The notes below the pieces were generated by a model. The model was not told where the DNA came from. It ran no database searches and was given only the letters and a program-made list of their open reading frames with translations. The position numbers and the translations under genes are program-made. A stretch of 32,669 nucleotides of DNA from a bacterium (GTDB lineage Bacteria; JAUVQV01; DATDCY01): NCBI GenBank assembly GCA_036524115.1, contig DATDCY010000243.1:1-32669 (forward strand), read 5' to 3'. Positions 7,954-16,926 of this stretch are shown one piece after another. Every line of letters begins with the position of its first letter. Position 1 is the first letter of the stretch.

Positions 7954-9249
7954 TCAGCGCTCATCGACCACGCGCACTGCGCCCGCACCCTCGCCCCCGA
8001 CCGAGCGCGGCTCGACGAGGCGGACGTGCGCGGGGATCCCGATCTCGTCGCGGATGCGCCGGCTGGCCGCCTCCACCAGGTGGCTCTGCCGCCGCATCTC
8101 GTCGAAGAAGTTCTGGCCCGAGACCTCGACGCGCACCTCGACGCGCTCCTGGCCCTCCTCGCGCTGCAGCGCGATCACGAAGCGGGGCACCGCGCCGGCG
8201 AGCGAGGCGAGGATCGCCCCAATCTGCGCCGGGTAGAAGTGCACGCCGCGCAGGCTGATCATGTCGTCGGTGCGCCCCGCCAGCCGCGCCATGCGCGCCA
8301 GCGTCCGCCCGCAGGCGCACGCGGCGTACTCCAGACTGGTGAGGTCGCCGGTGCGATAGCGGATGAGGGGGAAGGCCTCACGGGTGAGCGTCGTCAGCAC
8401 GAGCTCGCCGCGGCTGCCCGGCGGCAGGGGCCGGCCGGTGGCCGGCTCGATCACCTCGGCGAAGAAGTGGTCCTCCTGCAGGTGCAGGCCGGTGCGGTGC
8501 TCGCACTCGCCGGCGACCCCGGGCCCCATCGCCTCGCCGACGGCGTAGGCGTCGGCGGCGCGGATCGCCAGCCCCGCCTCGAGCTCCTCGCGGACCTTTT
8601 CGTCCCACGGCTCCGAGCAGAAGATGCCCACGCGCAGGAACAGCCCCCGGGGGTCGCCGCCCTCGGCCGCGAGGTGCGCGGCCAACGCCCGCGCCACCGA
8701 CGGGGGCGCCAGGAGCACGGTGCAGCGGTAGTCGCGCATGATGCCGACCTGGTGCGCCGTCCGCGCGGCCGAGGTCGGGATGACGGAGGCCCCGACGCGC
8801 TCGGCGCCATAGTGGAAGCCGAAGCCGTCCGGGAAGATCCCGTAGTCGAAGGCGATCTGCACGACGTCGTCGCGCGTGACGCCCCCCGCGGTGAGCACGC
8901 GCGCCGCCAGCTCGCCCCAGGTGCGGATGTCGCGCGCGGTGTGTCCGACGACGACGGGGCGTCCCTCCGCGGATGTCGAGGCATGCAGGCGCACCACCTC
9001 CCGCAGCGGCACGGCGAAGAGACCGTACGGGTGGTGCTCCGCCAGCTCGGCGCGCGTCGTGAACGGCAGCCGGCGCAGGTCCTCGAGCGTGCGGAGGGCG
9101 TCGGGGTCGAAGCCGCAGTCGGCGAAGCGGCGCCGGTAGAAGGCGACGCTCCGCTGCACGCGGTGCAGGGTGGTCTGGAGGCGCTCGAGCTGGAGCTGCT
9201 CGATGTCCTCGCGCGGCATCGTCTCGTTGCGGGGATCCCAGATGGTCAT
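7954..9249 (-). CDS. Phenylacetate-CoA ligase-like protein with degenerate active-site motifs
   Basis: The 431-residue protein aligns end to end with the PaaK-type ligase at 15526-16815, including LEDLRRLPFTT, HYGAERVGASVIP, EAMGPGVAGECE, GELVLTTLTREAFPLIRYRTGD and GRTDDM. Two catalytic signatures are damaged. The phosphate-binding loop, SSGTTGK in normal members, is STSAEGR at residues 91-97. The C-terminal lysines (GKAKR in the paralogue) are replaced, giving GAVR at about 423-426. By family knowledge these residues bind ATP phosphates and drive adenylation, so catalysis is doubtful. An aryl-CoA or aryl-acid binding or regulatory role is possible. ATG with GGAGG four to five bases upstream. 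It lies 40 bases downstream of livF and upstream of the GH57 gene, all on the minus strand. Confidence 0.85.
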   Translation of the reverse strand: MTIWDPRNETMPREDIEQLQLERLQTTLHRVQRSVAFYRRRFADCGFDPDALRTLEDLRRLPFTTRAELAEHHPYGLFAVPLREVVRLHASTSAEGRPVVVGHTARDIRTWGELAARVLTAGGVTRDDVVQIAFDYGIFPDGFGFHYGAERVGASVIPTSAARTAHQVGIMRDYRCTVLLAPPSVARALAAHLAAEGGDPRGLFLRVGIFCSEPWDEKVREELEAGLAIRAADAYAVGEAMGPGVAGECEHRTGLHLQEDHFFAEVIEPATGRPLPPGSRGELVLTTLTREAFPLIRYRTGDLTSLEYAACACGRTLARMARLAGRTDDMISLRGVHFYPAQIGAILASLAGAVPRFVIALQREEGQERVEVRVEVSGQNFFDEMRRQSHLVEAASRRIRDEIGIPAHVRLVEPRSVGGEGAGAVRVVDER

Positions 9250-9289
9250 GGCTCCTCCGTGCGGCTCCGTAAGTATACCCGTTCCGCGA

Positions 9290-10030
9290 TCAGCGTTCCC
9301 ATACTTCCTGGTAGCCCTTGCCGAGGTAGGCGCGCTGCACCTCCCGGTCGCTCAGCAGGAAGCCGGACTCGCCCTCGAGGACGAGGCGCCCGTTCTCGAT
9401 CACGTACCCGCGGTCGGCGACCCGCAGCGCGGCGCGCGCGTTCTGCTCCACGAGCAGCACCGTCCGTCCCTCCTCGCGCAGCCGCGAGACCGCCTTGAAG
9501 ATGTCGCGCACGACCAGCGGCGCCAGGCCCATCGACGGCTCGTCCATCATCAGCAGCCGCGGGTCGGTCATGAGGGCGCGGCCCATCGCCAGCATCTGCT
9601 GCTCTCCCCCCGAGAGCGTCCCCGCCAGCTGGGTGTTGCGCTCCCGCAGCACGGGAAAGAGCCCGTACACGCGCTCGAGCGCCGCCGTGCCCTCGCCCCG
9701 CCCGCGGCCGCGGCGGGCCGCGACGTACCCGCCGAGCAGGAGGTTCTCGCGCACGGTCATGGCGCCGAACACCTGGCGTCCTTCCGGGACCAGCGCGATG
9801 CCGCGGTCGACGACCCGCTCGGCGGGAAGGCCGCGGATCGACCCGCCGTCGAGGAGCACCTCGCCGCCCTGCGGATCGAGCAGGCCCGCGAGCGCGCGAA
9901 GCAGCGTGCTCTTGCCCGCGCCGTTGGCGCCGATGAGTGTCACGATCTCGCCGGCGGAGACGTGCAGCGAGACCTGCCTGAGGACCCTGATCGGACCGTA
10001 GCCCGCCTCGAGATTGCGTACCTTCAGCAC
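9290..10030 (-). CDS. livF: Branched-chain amino acid ABC transporter ATPase LivF
   Basis: LivF is one of the two ATPases driving LivKHMGF import of branched-chain (and in some systems aromatic) amino acids. Visible motifs are Walker A GANGAGKST (about residues 34-42), signature LSGGEQQM, Walker B LLMMDEPSMGLAP and the LivF-typical LLVEQNA switch. I chose the GTG at 10030, which gives 246 residues and the usual N-terminus (VLKVRNLEAGYG). A GTG at 10078 would add 16 residues, and the open frame runs further still to 10255. Unlike the other liv genes it is separated from livG by a gene on the opposite strand, so it needs its own promoter or a very long read-through. It is followed 40 bases on by the degenerate paaK-like gene. 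Confidence 0.92.
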   Translation of the reverse strand: MLKVRNLEAGYGPIRVLRQVSLHVSAGEIVTLIGANGAGKSTLLRALAGLLDPQGGEVLLDGGSIRGLPAERVVDRGIALVPEGRQVFGAMTVRENLLLGGYVAARRGRGRGEGTAALERVYGLFPVLRERNTQLAGTLSGGEQQMLAMGRALMTDPRLLMMDEPSMGLAPLVVRDIFKAVSRLREEGRTVLLVEQNARAALRVADRGYVIENGRLVLEGESGFLLSDREVQRAYLGKGYQEVWER

Positions 10031-10452
10031 CCTGGCGCAGCCGCCGCTCGCACGCCTGGCGACCCTCCCCTCCTCCACTCCGAGGACCTTCCGGCCGCCA
10101 CTCGCGCGGCTGTGGATGTCACGAACGTTGTACCACAATCGCGGAGCGCGCGCGCGCCCCGTGACATTCGTCCCGCGGTACGCTGAACCACCGGATCGAC
10201 CCCGAATGTAAAGATCGTTGACATATTTCCCAGGGCATCCTGGGGGTCTTTCCAACAGAACATCGTAGAAACAGTCAGTTAAGCCGTTGTGTCACTATGG
10301 CGCAACAATTGCTTCCATCGTGAAAAGGGAGTACATTTTCTCCCGGGTAGGGGGGAGCAGTGATGGCACGCGTGGATCTCGTCCGAGATTCTCCGGCGTC
10401 GTCCCGGTATGTCTGGCTGGCTCTTCCGTCATCGCAGGAAAGGAGGGCGAAC
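10031..10452. other. 422 bp non-coding gap between livF and the secreted-protein gene
   Basis: No convincing gene is present. The part nearest livF is GC-rich with an alternating GC run near 10145-10158. The part from about 10200 is less GC-rich and looks regulatory. A hairpin CCCAGG-GCAT-CCTGGG lies at 10229-10244. A perfect TTGACA at 10218-10223 (+) lacks a -10 box at the right distance because the hairpin occupies that place. A plausible plus-strand promoter follows at 10309-10337. I could not assign a convincing minus-strand promoter for livF. Confidence 0.5.
10309..10337 (+). promoter_or_regulatory. Candidate sigma70 promoter for the secreted-protein gene
   Basis: TTGCTT (10309-10314) and TACATT (10332-10337) are separated by 17 bases and point at the gene starting at 10453. 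The predicted transcript would have a leader of about 110 bases, ending in a strong AAAGGAGG ribosome-binding site. Confidence 0.4.
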
Positions 10453-10974
10453 ATGAGTGGGAAGACGTTGTGCGGGGTCCTCGCCGTGTTCCTTCTTCTG
10501 GGTTCCGCCGTCGTGGGGCGCGCGGAGGTCGGCGACGTGCCGCTGCGCGACAACGTGGGCATCACGCAGGTCTCGGGAGGCGACCAGAGCAACGTCTTCT
10601 GGAAGCTGGAACTCGGCAACGACGAGTTCCGGCGTGCTCTCACGCGTGCCCTGGACAAGGTCGGTCTGCTCGAGCGAGCGCGGGGCGAGGGGCGGTTTGC
10701 GCTCAGTGCCGTGCTCGAGGTCCTCGATCAGGCCACCGCGGGCTTCGCGGCGACCGCGCGCGTGCGCTACACGCTCGTCGACACCAAGTGCGCGAAGGAG
10801 ATCTTCCAGAAGACGATCTCCGCCGAGTACTCGACGGAGATGTGGGACTCGTTCATGAACCCCGGCATCGGCAGGCGGCTCGCGGAAGGCACGGTCCGGG
10901 TGAACACCTCCATCCTGGCAGAGCAGCTTCTCGGCCTGAGCCTGTTCCAGGAGGCGGTGTCCGCGACGCAGTAG
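10453..10974 (+). CDS. Secreted/periplasmic protein of unknown function
   Basis: The 173-residue protein begins with a clear Sec signal peptide (basic MSGK, hydrophobic VLAVFLLLGSAVV, then GRA before E25), with no lipobox cysteine. The mature part has an SNVFWKLELGNDEFRRALTRAL segment followed by beta-rich sequence (FALSAVLEVLD, ATARVRYTLVDTK). I do not recognise the family; the look is of a small periplasmic or envelope assembly protein. The ATG at 10453 has AAAGGAGGG upstream. A GTG at 10360 with its own purine-rich site would put 31 residues ahead of the signal peptide and is less likely. The gene sits between livG and livF on the opposite strand, and its stop is only 19 bases from the livG stop. 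Confidence 0.75.
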   Translation: MSGKTLCGVLAVFLLLGSAVVGRAEVGDVPLRDNVGITQVSGGDQSNVFWKLELGNDEFRRALTRALDKVGLLERARGEGRFALSAVLEVLDQATAGFAATARVRYTLVDTKCAKEIFQKTISAEYSTEMWDSFMNPGIGRRLAEGTVRVNTSILAEQLLGLSLFQEAVSATQ

Positions 10975-10984
10975 GACGCAGTAG
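10965..10984. repeat. 10 bp tandem duplication at the stop codon of the secreted-protein gene
   Basis: GACGCAGTAG occurs twice in direct succession (10965-10974 and 10975-10984). The first copy contains the TAG stop codon. It looks like a recent slippage duplication in the short gap between two convergent genes. Confidence 0.8.
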
Positions 10985-10993
10985 GCCGGCCGC

Positions 10994-11768
<775 letters not shown>

Positions 11769-11785
<17 letters not shown>

Positions 11786-12854
11786 GGTCCCTCCGGCGCG
11801 CCAGGAGCCGCCGCACGCCGCGCCACACCCCGACCCCGACGACGCCCTCGGGCGCGAAGAGCATCATCGCCAGCAGGATGCCGCCGAAGACCAGGTCGTC
11901 CAGCGAGCCGAAGTAGCCGCGCAGGCTCAGGAAGGTCAGGAGCGTGCCCATGACCACCGCGCCGCGCAGGTTGGCCATCCCGCCCACCGCCACGATCGCG
12001 ACGTAGCGGACGGACTTCATCACGGAGGCCTCCGAAGGCCCGATCCCGCCGTTGTAGTGCGTGAGCAGCACGCCGCCGAGCGCCGCCAGCGCCGCCGCGA
12101 GCACGAAGGTCCGGGTCTTGTAGGCGGCGATGGGCACGCCGACGGCCGCCGCCGCGTTCTCCGAGCCGTGGATCGCGCGCAACGCCCGGCCGACGCGCGC
12201 CTCGATGAGGTTCGAGAGCATCCAGAGCGTCGCCAGCACGATGCCCCAGGCGACGTAGTAGTTCGCCACCCGCGCCGCGGCGCGTCCGGTGACCGCGAAG
12301 CCCCCCACGAGCGGCAGTGCCGGCACGTCCGAGATGCCGTCGGCGCCGCCGAAGTGCGGGCTGCCGAGGAAGATGCGGTGGACGATGATGCCGAAGCCGA
12401 GCGTCGCCATCGCCAGGTAGTGCCCCCGCAGCCGGAACACCGGCCCGGCGACGAGCCAGGCGGTCAGCGCCGCGGCGGCGACCGCGGCGACGAGAGCCGC
12501 GCGCGGGTCGACGTGGAGGAGCGTGCCGCCGTAGGCGTCCGGGCGCGACTGGAGCAGGTGCAGCGTCTCGAGCGCCGCGGGCAGCGCCCGCCCGCGCAGG
12601 GGCGTGAGGTCATGCGTCGTCAGGAACGCGGCCACGTAGCCGCCGATCGCGAAGAACCCCGCCTGGCCCATGGAGGCCTGCCCGGCGAAGCCCATGAGCA
12701 GCGCGAGGCCCAGCACCACGAGCAGCGAGTACGCCGCCATGGTCAGCTGCGTCAGGTAGAAGACCTTGTGCGCTGCGCTCGCGGCCAGCTGCACCGCGAT
12801 CACCGCGGCGGCGAGGCCCGCCGCGAAACCCGCACCGCGCCAGCGCCCGGCCAC
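11769..12854 (-). CDS. livM: Branched-chain amino acid ABC transporter permease LivM
   Basis: The 361-residue integral membrane protein has about nine hydrophobic segments and the LivM hallmark GFAGQASMGQAGFFAIGGYVAA near residue 55, plus the cytoplasmic coupling loop ARVGRALRAIHGSENAAAAVGV typical of this permease class. It pairs with LivH to form the transmembrane channel. The start is a GTG one base after the livH stop, with only a weak ribosome-binding site, which fits translational coupling. Confidence 0.94.
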
Positions 12855-12855
12855 G

Positions 12856-13746
12856 CTAGTGCTCGCGCAGCCGCGCCGCCTCGGCGCTGCCGAGGATGCC
12901 GCTGGGCCGGACGAAGAGAACCCCGAGCATGATGGCGATCGCCACTGCGTCCTTGTAGGCCGCGGGCAGCGCCCAGACGCTGAACGACTCGAGCAGGCCG
13001 AGGACCAGGCCGCCCGCCGCCGCGCCGGCCGTGCTGCCGAGGCCGCCGAGGATCGCCGCCGTGAAACCCTTGATCGCCAGCCCCGTGCCGCTGTCGTACT
13101 GCACGTAGGTGATCGGGGAGACGACGCATCCCGCGAGCGCCCCCATCCCCGCGCTGAGCACGAAGGAGAAGGTGACCATGTTGCGGGCGTTGATGCCGCA
13201 GAGGCGCGCGGCGTCGCGGTTCAGCGCGCAGGCGCGCATCTGGCGCCCGAGGCGCGTCGCCCGGAAGAAGGCGCTGAGCGCCAGGACCATCACCCCGCAG
13301 ACGCCGACGACCCAGAGCGCCTGCGGCGAGATCTTGGCGCCGCCGAGCGCGAGCGCGCTCACCGCGTCGCCCGTGAAGTGCGGCAGGGCGTGCGACTTCT
13401 CGTCCCAGACGTGGAGCGCGGCCTCGCGGACGAGGATCGAGACGCCGATGGTGATCATGATCATCCGCAGCACCGAGGGGCGGTGCAGCCAGCGGATGAA
13501 GAGCACCTCGATGAGGGCGCCGACGGCCATGGTGGCCGCGACCGCGCCCGCGATCGCCAGCGGCAGCGGCAGGTGCCGGTGCAGGCTGACCGCGGTCATC
13601 GCGCCGAGCATGAGGAACTCCCCCTGCGCGAAGTTGATGATGCCCGTGGTGTTGTAGATGATCGTGAAGCCGATGGCGACGACGCCGTAGACGACGCCGT
13701 AGGTCACGCCGGCCACGCAGAACTGCAGCAGGATCTCAGGGCTCAC
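12856..13746 (-). CDS. livH: Branched-chain amino acid ABC transporter permease LivH
   Basis: The 296-residue permease carries the LivH motifs GVVYGVVAIGFTIIYNTTGIINFAQGEF-like opening (residues about 17-44), the coupling loop TRLGRQMRACALNRDAARLCGIN and the C-terminal GGLGSTAGAAAGGLVLGLLE. About eight membrane segments are seen. The start is a GTG 60 bases downstream of livK, across a strong hairpin that may lower its expression relative to the binding protein. Confidence 0.94.
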   Translation of the reverse strand: MSPEILLQFCVAGVTYGVVYGVVAIGFTIIYNTTGIINFAQGEFLMLGAMTAVSLHRHLPLPLAIAGAVAATMAVGALIEVLFIRWLHRPSVLRMIMITIGVSILVREAALHVWDEKSHALPHFTGDAVSALALGGAKISPQALWVVGVCGVMVLALSAFFRATRLGRQMRACALNRDAARLCGINARNMVTFSFVLSAGMGALAGCVVSPITYVQYDSGTGLAIKGFTAAILGGLGSTAGAAAGGLVLGLLESFSVWALPAAYKDAVAIAIMLGVLFVRPSGILGSAEAARLREH

Positions 13747-13758
13747 GGACGCCGTCCG

Positions 13759-13786
13759 GCCCGGGGCCGCCGCCGCGGCCCCGGGC
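13759..13786 (-). promoter_or_regulatory. Strong intergenic hairpin between livK and livH
   Basis: A perfect 12 bp inverted repeat (GCCCGGGGCCGC and its complement) with a 4-base loop fills the gap between livK and livH. There is no T-tract, so it is not a standard intrinsic terminator. In binding-protein operons such hairpins commonly protect the 3' end of the upstream mRNA or partly attenuate read-through, raising the ratio of binding protein to permease. That role is inferred here. Confidence 0.7.
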
Positions 13787-13806
13787 TCCGGATGAGACGA
13801 GCGATA

Positions 13807-14961
13807 TTACTTGGCCAGCACGAACTTGCAGTCTTTCCCGTTGGCGTCGACGGTCAGCATCTCGAAGGCGTCCATGCCGAGGCCGTTGTGGTCCGTCGGG
13901 GAGAAGTTGAAGATGCCCGCAGTGCCAATGAAGCCCTTGAGGTTCTCCAGCGCCGTGCGCGCGTTCTCCTTGTCCGCGCCCCCGACCTCGATCGCCTTGG
14001 CCAGCAGCGTGTACGCGTCGTAGGCGTGGCCGCCGAAGGTGCTCGCCGCCTCCTTCGCAAAGGCCTCATAGTCCTTCTTGTACTTGACCAGCAGCGCCTT
14101 CTGGGGGTTGGCGTCGGGCAACACATCCGCCACGAGCAGGCGGCCCGCCGGGAAGAGAACGCCGTTGGATGCCACGCCGCAGGCCTCGGCATACTTGATG
14201 TTGCCGAAGCCGTGGCTCTGGTAGACCGGCACGTTCCAGCCGAGCTTGCGCACGCTCACCGGGACCTTGGACTGCGCCGGCTCGATCGACCAGTTGACGA
14301 CGGCCTGGACGTCCTTGGCCTTGAGCTTCGTGACGACGTCGTCGAGGTCGACAGCCGCCTTGTCGTACTCCTCGGCGATCACGATCTCGATGCCGAACTC
14401 GGGCGCCAGCTTCTCGAGCTGCCCGCGGCCGGCCTTGCCGAAGCCGGTGTTGCTGTTGAGCACGCCGACCTTGGTCAGGCCCTTCTTCTTGAGGTCGGCG
14501 AAGATCCAGCGAACCGCGTTCGCGTCGTTCTGCGGGGTCTTGAAGACCCACTTGAGCACCGGCGTCGTGATGGCCTCCGCCGCGGCGCAGGAGATCAGCA
14601 GCGTGGCGTTGTCCTCCAGGTACTGCTTGATCTTCATCGACTCGCCGCTCGTCGAGGGACCGAGCACGGCGAAGACCTTCTCCTCCTCGACCAGCTGCTT
14701 GGCCAGCGAGAGGGCCTTCTCGGCGTCGCCGCCCGAGTCCTTGATCAGGAGCTCGACCTTCATGCCCTTGATCCCGCCGGCCGCGTTGGTCTCGGCGGCG
14801 AGCATCTCGAGCGTCTTGGCCTCGGGCGCGCCGAGGAAGGCGGCCGGGCCGGTGACCGCGAGGATCGCGCCGACCTTGATCGTGTCCGCCGCCGCGGCGG
14901 CCCCGGCGGCGGCCAGCACCAGGCAGACTGCCAGCACCAACATCCGTGAGAGCGTGCGCAT
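13807..14961 (-). CDS. livK: Periplasmic amino-acid-binding protein LivK
   Basis: This is the substrate-binding component of the importer. The 384-residue protein has a Sec signal peptide (MRTLSRMLVLAVCLVLAAAGAAAAA, cleavage before DTIKVG) and a periplasmic binding fold with typical segments IKVGAILAVTGPAAFLG, AGGIKGMKVELLIKDSGGD and VLGPSTSGESM. The frame is open further upstream, but the ATG at 14961 has a near-perfect GGAGGG site 4 bases before it and restores a proper signal peptide. The ligand could be branched-chain or aromatic amino acids; the surrounding ior and paaK genes favour an aromatic or mixed range (inference). Confidence 0.94.
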   Translation of the reverse strand: MRTLSRMLVLAVCLVLAAAGAAAAADTIKVGAILAVTGPAAFLGAPEAKTLEMLAAETNAAGGIKGMKVELLIKDSGGDAEKALSLAKQLVEEEKVFAVLGPSTSGESMKIKQYLEDNATLLISCAAAEAITTPVLKWVFKTPQNDANAVRWIFADLKKKGLTKVGVLNSNTGFGKAGRGQLEKLAPEFGIEIVIAEEYDKAAVDLDDVVTKLKAKDVQAVVNWSIEPAQSKVPVSVRKLGWNVPVYQSHGFGNIKYAEACGVASNGVLFPAGRLLVADVLPDANPQKALLVKYKKDYEAFAKEAASTFGGHAYDAYTLLAKAIEVGGADKENARTALENLKGFIGTAGIFNFSPTDHNGLGMDAFEMLTVDANGKDCKFVLAK

Positions 14962-15034
14962 GCTTCCCTCCTGCGTCGTTGTCCCCGCCGCCCCCCGGAG
15001 GCGCCTGCCGCCGCCGCGGGACCGCACGGCGTTT

Positions 15035-15466
15035 CTACAGCGCGTACACCTTCTCGCCGGGGAGGATCGAGACCCCGGCCTTCTGGAGCGCGGCGATCGC
15101 CTTCTCCGGCTCGTCGAAGCGGAAGATGACCACCGCGTTGTCGGCGTGCCGCTCGACGAACGCGTACATGTACTCGACGTTGATACCCGCGGCGCCGAGC
15201 AGGTCGAGGATGTCCGCCAGCCCGTTCGGGCGGTCGGGGATCTCGACGGCGACGACCTCGGTCGTCCCCACCGTGAAGCCGTTGGCCTTGAGCAGCTCGA
15301 CCGCGCGGCGGTTGTCGTTGACGATGAGGCGCAGGATGCCGAAGTCGGTGGTGTCCGCGAGCGTCAGCGCGCGCAGGTTGATGCCGCCGCCGCCGAGGAT
15401 GCGGGTGACCTCGGACAGGCGCCCCGACTTGTTCTCGAGGAATACCGAAATCTGCTCGACCTTCAT
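15035..15466 (-). CDS. Tandem ACT-domain protein
   Basis: The 143-residue protein is two ACT domains in a row: residues 1-70 ([23 protein letters not shown]) and 71-143 ([34 protein letters not shown]). ACT domains bind amino acids and usually regulate an enzyme or transcription factor. Free-standing copies next to PaaK-type ligases and IorAB are a familiar arrangement in anaerobic bacteria. The likely role is sensing a branched-chain or aromatic amino acid and controlling its neighbours; no direct evidence shows the ligand. ATG with GGGAGG about 8 bases upstream; 59 bases follow paaK and 73 precede livK. Confidence 0.88.
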   Translation of the reverse strand: MKVEQISVFLENKSGRLSEVTRILGGGGINLRALTLADTTDFGILRLIVNDNRRAVELLKANGFTVGTTEVVAVEIPDRPNGLADILDLLGAAGINVEYMYAFVERHADNAVVIFRFDEPEKAIAALQKAGVSILPGEKVYAL

Positions 15467-15525
15467 GGTGCGTGCCTCCCAGGGACGTGTGGGCGAAAGA
15501 CGGGGGGTGCGTCCGTCCCCGCGCC

Positions 15526-16815
15526 CTACATCTTCCGCTTGTCGATCACGCGCTTCGCCTTGCCCTCGCTCCGCTGGATCGACTTGGGCTCGACGAGCTT
15601 GACCTTGCAGGTGACCCCGCAGTAGTCCTTGACGTCATTCTCGATGCGCCGCGCCAGGCCCTCGAGCTTCTTGACCTCGTCGCTGAAGGTGCCCTCCGTC
15701 ACCTCGACCTGCACCTCGAGGGTGTCCATCTGGTTCACGCGGTCGACGATGAGCTGGTAGTGGGGCTCGACGCCGGGGAGCCCCACGAGGATGCTCTCGA
15801 TCTGGGACGGGAAGACGTTGACGCCGCGGATGATAAGCATGTCGTCGGTGCGGCCGGTGACCCGCACCATCCGGGCCAGCGTGCGCCCGCAGCTGCACGG
15901 CGCCGTGTCCAGGCTGGTGATGTCGCGCGTGCGGTAGCGGATGACGGGGAAGGCCTCCTTGGTCAGCGACGTGAAGACCAGCTCGCCGCGGGCGCCCGCC
16001 GGCAGCACCTCGCCGGTGTCGGGGTCGATGACCTCGGCGAGGAAGTGGTCCTCGAAGACGTGGGGACCGTTCTTCGCGAGGCACTCCATCGCCACGCCCG
16101 GCCCCATGACCTCGGAGAGCCCGTAGATGTCGAGGGCGTCCAGGTGCAGCTTCTTCTCGATCTCCTTGCGCATGGCCTCCGACCAGGGCTCCGCGCCGAA
16201 GATGCCGACGCGCAGCTTGAGCGACGCCGGGTCGACGCCCAGCTCCTGGATCACCTCGGCCAGGTTCAGCGCGTACGACGGCGTGCAGGTCAGGACGGTG
16301 CCGCCGAAGTCCTGCAGGATCATGACCTGGCGCTTGGTGTTCCCGCCGGAGATCGGGATCACCGTGACCCCGTGCTTCTCGGCGCCGTAGTGGACCCCGA
16401 GCCCGCCCGTGAAGAGCCCGTAGCCGTAGGCGTTGTGGACGATGTCGCCGCGGTGCACGCCCGCGCACCCCAGCGAGCGCGAGCAGACCTCGGCCCACGC
16501 GTCGAGATCGTGCCGCGTGTAGCCGACGACCGTCATCTTGCCGGTCGTCCCCGAGGAGGCGTGGATGCGCGCGACGTCCGCCATCGGCACCGCGAAGAGG
16601 CCGAAGGGGTAGTGGTCCCGCAGGTCCTGCTTGGTCGTGAAGGGCAGCCGGCGCACGTCCTCGATGCTGCGGATGTCGTCGGCGCCGATGCCGGCGGCGC
16701 GGAAGCGCTCGCGGTAGAAGGGGACGTTCGCGATCACGCGGCGCACGGTCTCGCGCAGGCGCTCGACCTGGAGGCGCTGGAGCGAGGAGCGGTCAAGGGC
16801 GTCGTTCTGGTGCAT
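15526..16815 (-). CDS. paaK: Phenylacetate-CoA ligase family enzyme
   Basis: PaaK activates phenylacetate or a related aryl-acetate: acid + ATP + CoA gives acyl-CoA + AMP + PPi. The 429-residue protein has an intact phosphate loop SSGTTGKM at residues 87-94, the [15 protein letters not shown] region, [10 protein letters not shown] and GRTDDM, and catalytic-region lysines K419 and K421 ([10 protein letters not shown]). A short cysteine cluster (CSCGRT) is normal for the family. ATG with GGGAGG 8 bases upstream, although that site can fold into a hairpin. It follows iorB by 107 bases and has its own good promoter. With IorAB it would link 2-oxoacid and aryl-acetate metabolism to acyl-CoA. Confidence 0.93.
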   Translation of the reverse strand: MHQNDALDRSSLQRLQVERLRETVRRVIANVPFYRERFRAAGIGADDIRSIEDVRRLPFTTKQDLRDHYPFGLFAVPMADVARIHASSGTTGKMTVVGYTRHDLDAWAEVCSRSLGCAGVHRGDIVHNAYGYGLFTGGLGVHYGAEKHGVTVIPISGGNTKRQVMILQDFGGTVLTCTPSYALNLAEVIQELGVDPASLKLRVGIFGAEPWSEAMRKEIEKKLHLDALDIYGLSEVMGPGVAMECLAKNGPHVFEDHFLAEVIDPDTGEVLPAGARGELVFTSLTKEAFPVIRYRTRDITSLDTAPCSCGRTLARMVRVTGRTDDMLIIRGVNVFPSQIESILVGLPGVEPHYQLIVDRVNQMDTLEVQVEVTEGTFSDEVKKLEGLARRIENDVKDYCGVTCKVKLVEPKSIQRSEGKAKRVIDKRKM

Positions 16816-16817
16816 CC

Positions 16818-16845
16818 GTCAGCCTCCCGTGTGGCCCGGGCTGAC
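16818..16845 (-). promoter_or_regulatory. Hairpin that can mask the paaK ribosome-binding site
   Basis: In the minus-strand transcript GTCAGCC (16845-16839 complement) can pair with GGCTGAC just before the paaK start; an alternative fold pairs GTCAG/CTGAC and CCCG/CGGG. Both enclose the GGGAGG ribosome-binding site. This suggests, but does not prove, translational control. Confidence 0.4.
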
Positions 16846-16897
16846 CGATCGCACCCCGCACGCGGCGGCCGCGGACATTCCCGAGCTGAATATTCGG

Positions 16898-16926
16898 AGT
16901 TTAGCCACCGCTGGCGACCGTGTCAA
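16898..16926 (-). promoter_or_regulatory. Sigma70-type promoter for paaK-ACT-liv
   Basis: A perfect TTGACA -35 (16926-16921) lies 17 bases from TAAACT (16903-16898). The -35 includes the TGA stop codon of iorB. The predicted start near 16891 falls in a GAATATTC palindrome (16888-16895), a possible operator. The leader to paaK would be about 76 bases. Confidence 0.55.

Noticed and set aside
5824-9498. Very long plus-strand open frame opposite the GH57 and paaK-like genes
   Set aside because: It is antisense to two clear protein families. Its product is Arg/Glu/His-rich and low in complexity, as expected from the complement of GC-rich genes.
10218-10246. Plus-strand promoter based on a perfect TTGACA
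   Set aside because: The -10 position is TGGGGG, part of a GC hairpin, so it cannot be a standard promoter.
10975-10993. Target-site duplication of a mobile element at the livG end
   Set aside because: The 10 bp copies are directly adjacent, not flanking an insert, and there is no transposase or inverted terminal repeat.
12766-14949. Plus-strand open frame of over 700 codons opposite livK-livH-livM
   Set aside because: Antisense shadow; the minus-strand products are unmistakable Liv components.
14962-15027. Upstream extension of livK
   Set aside because: It would put about 22 residues before a perfect signal peptide and ignore the GGAGGG-ATG at 14961.
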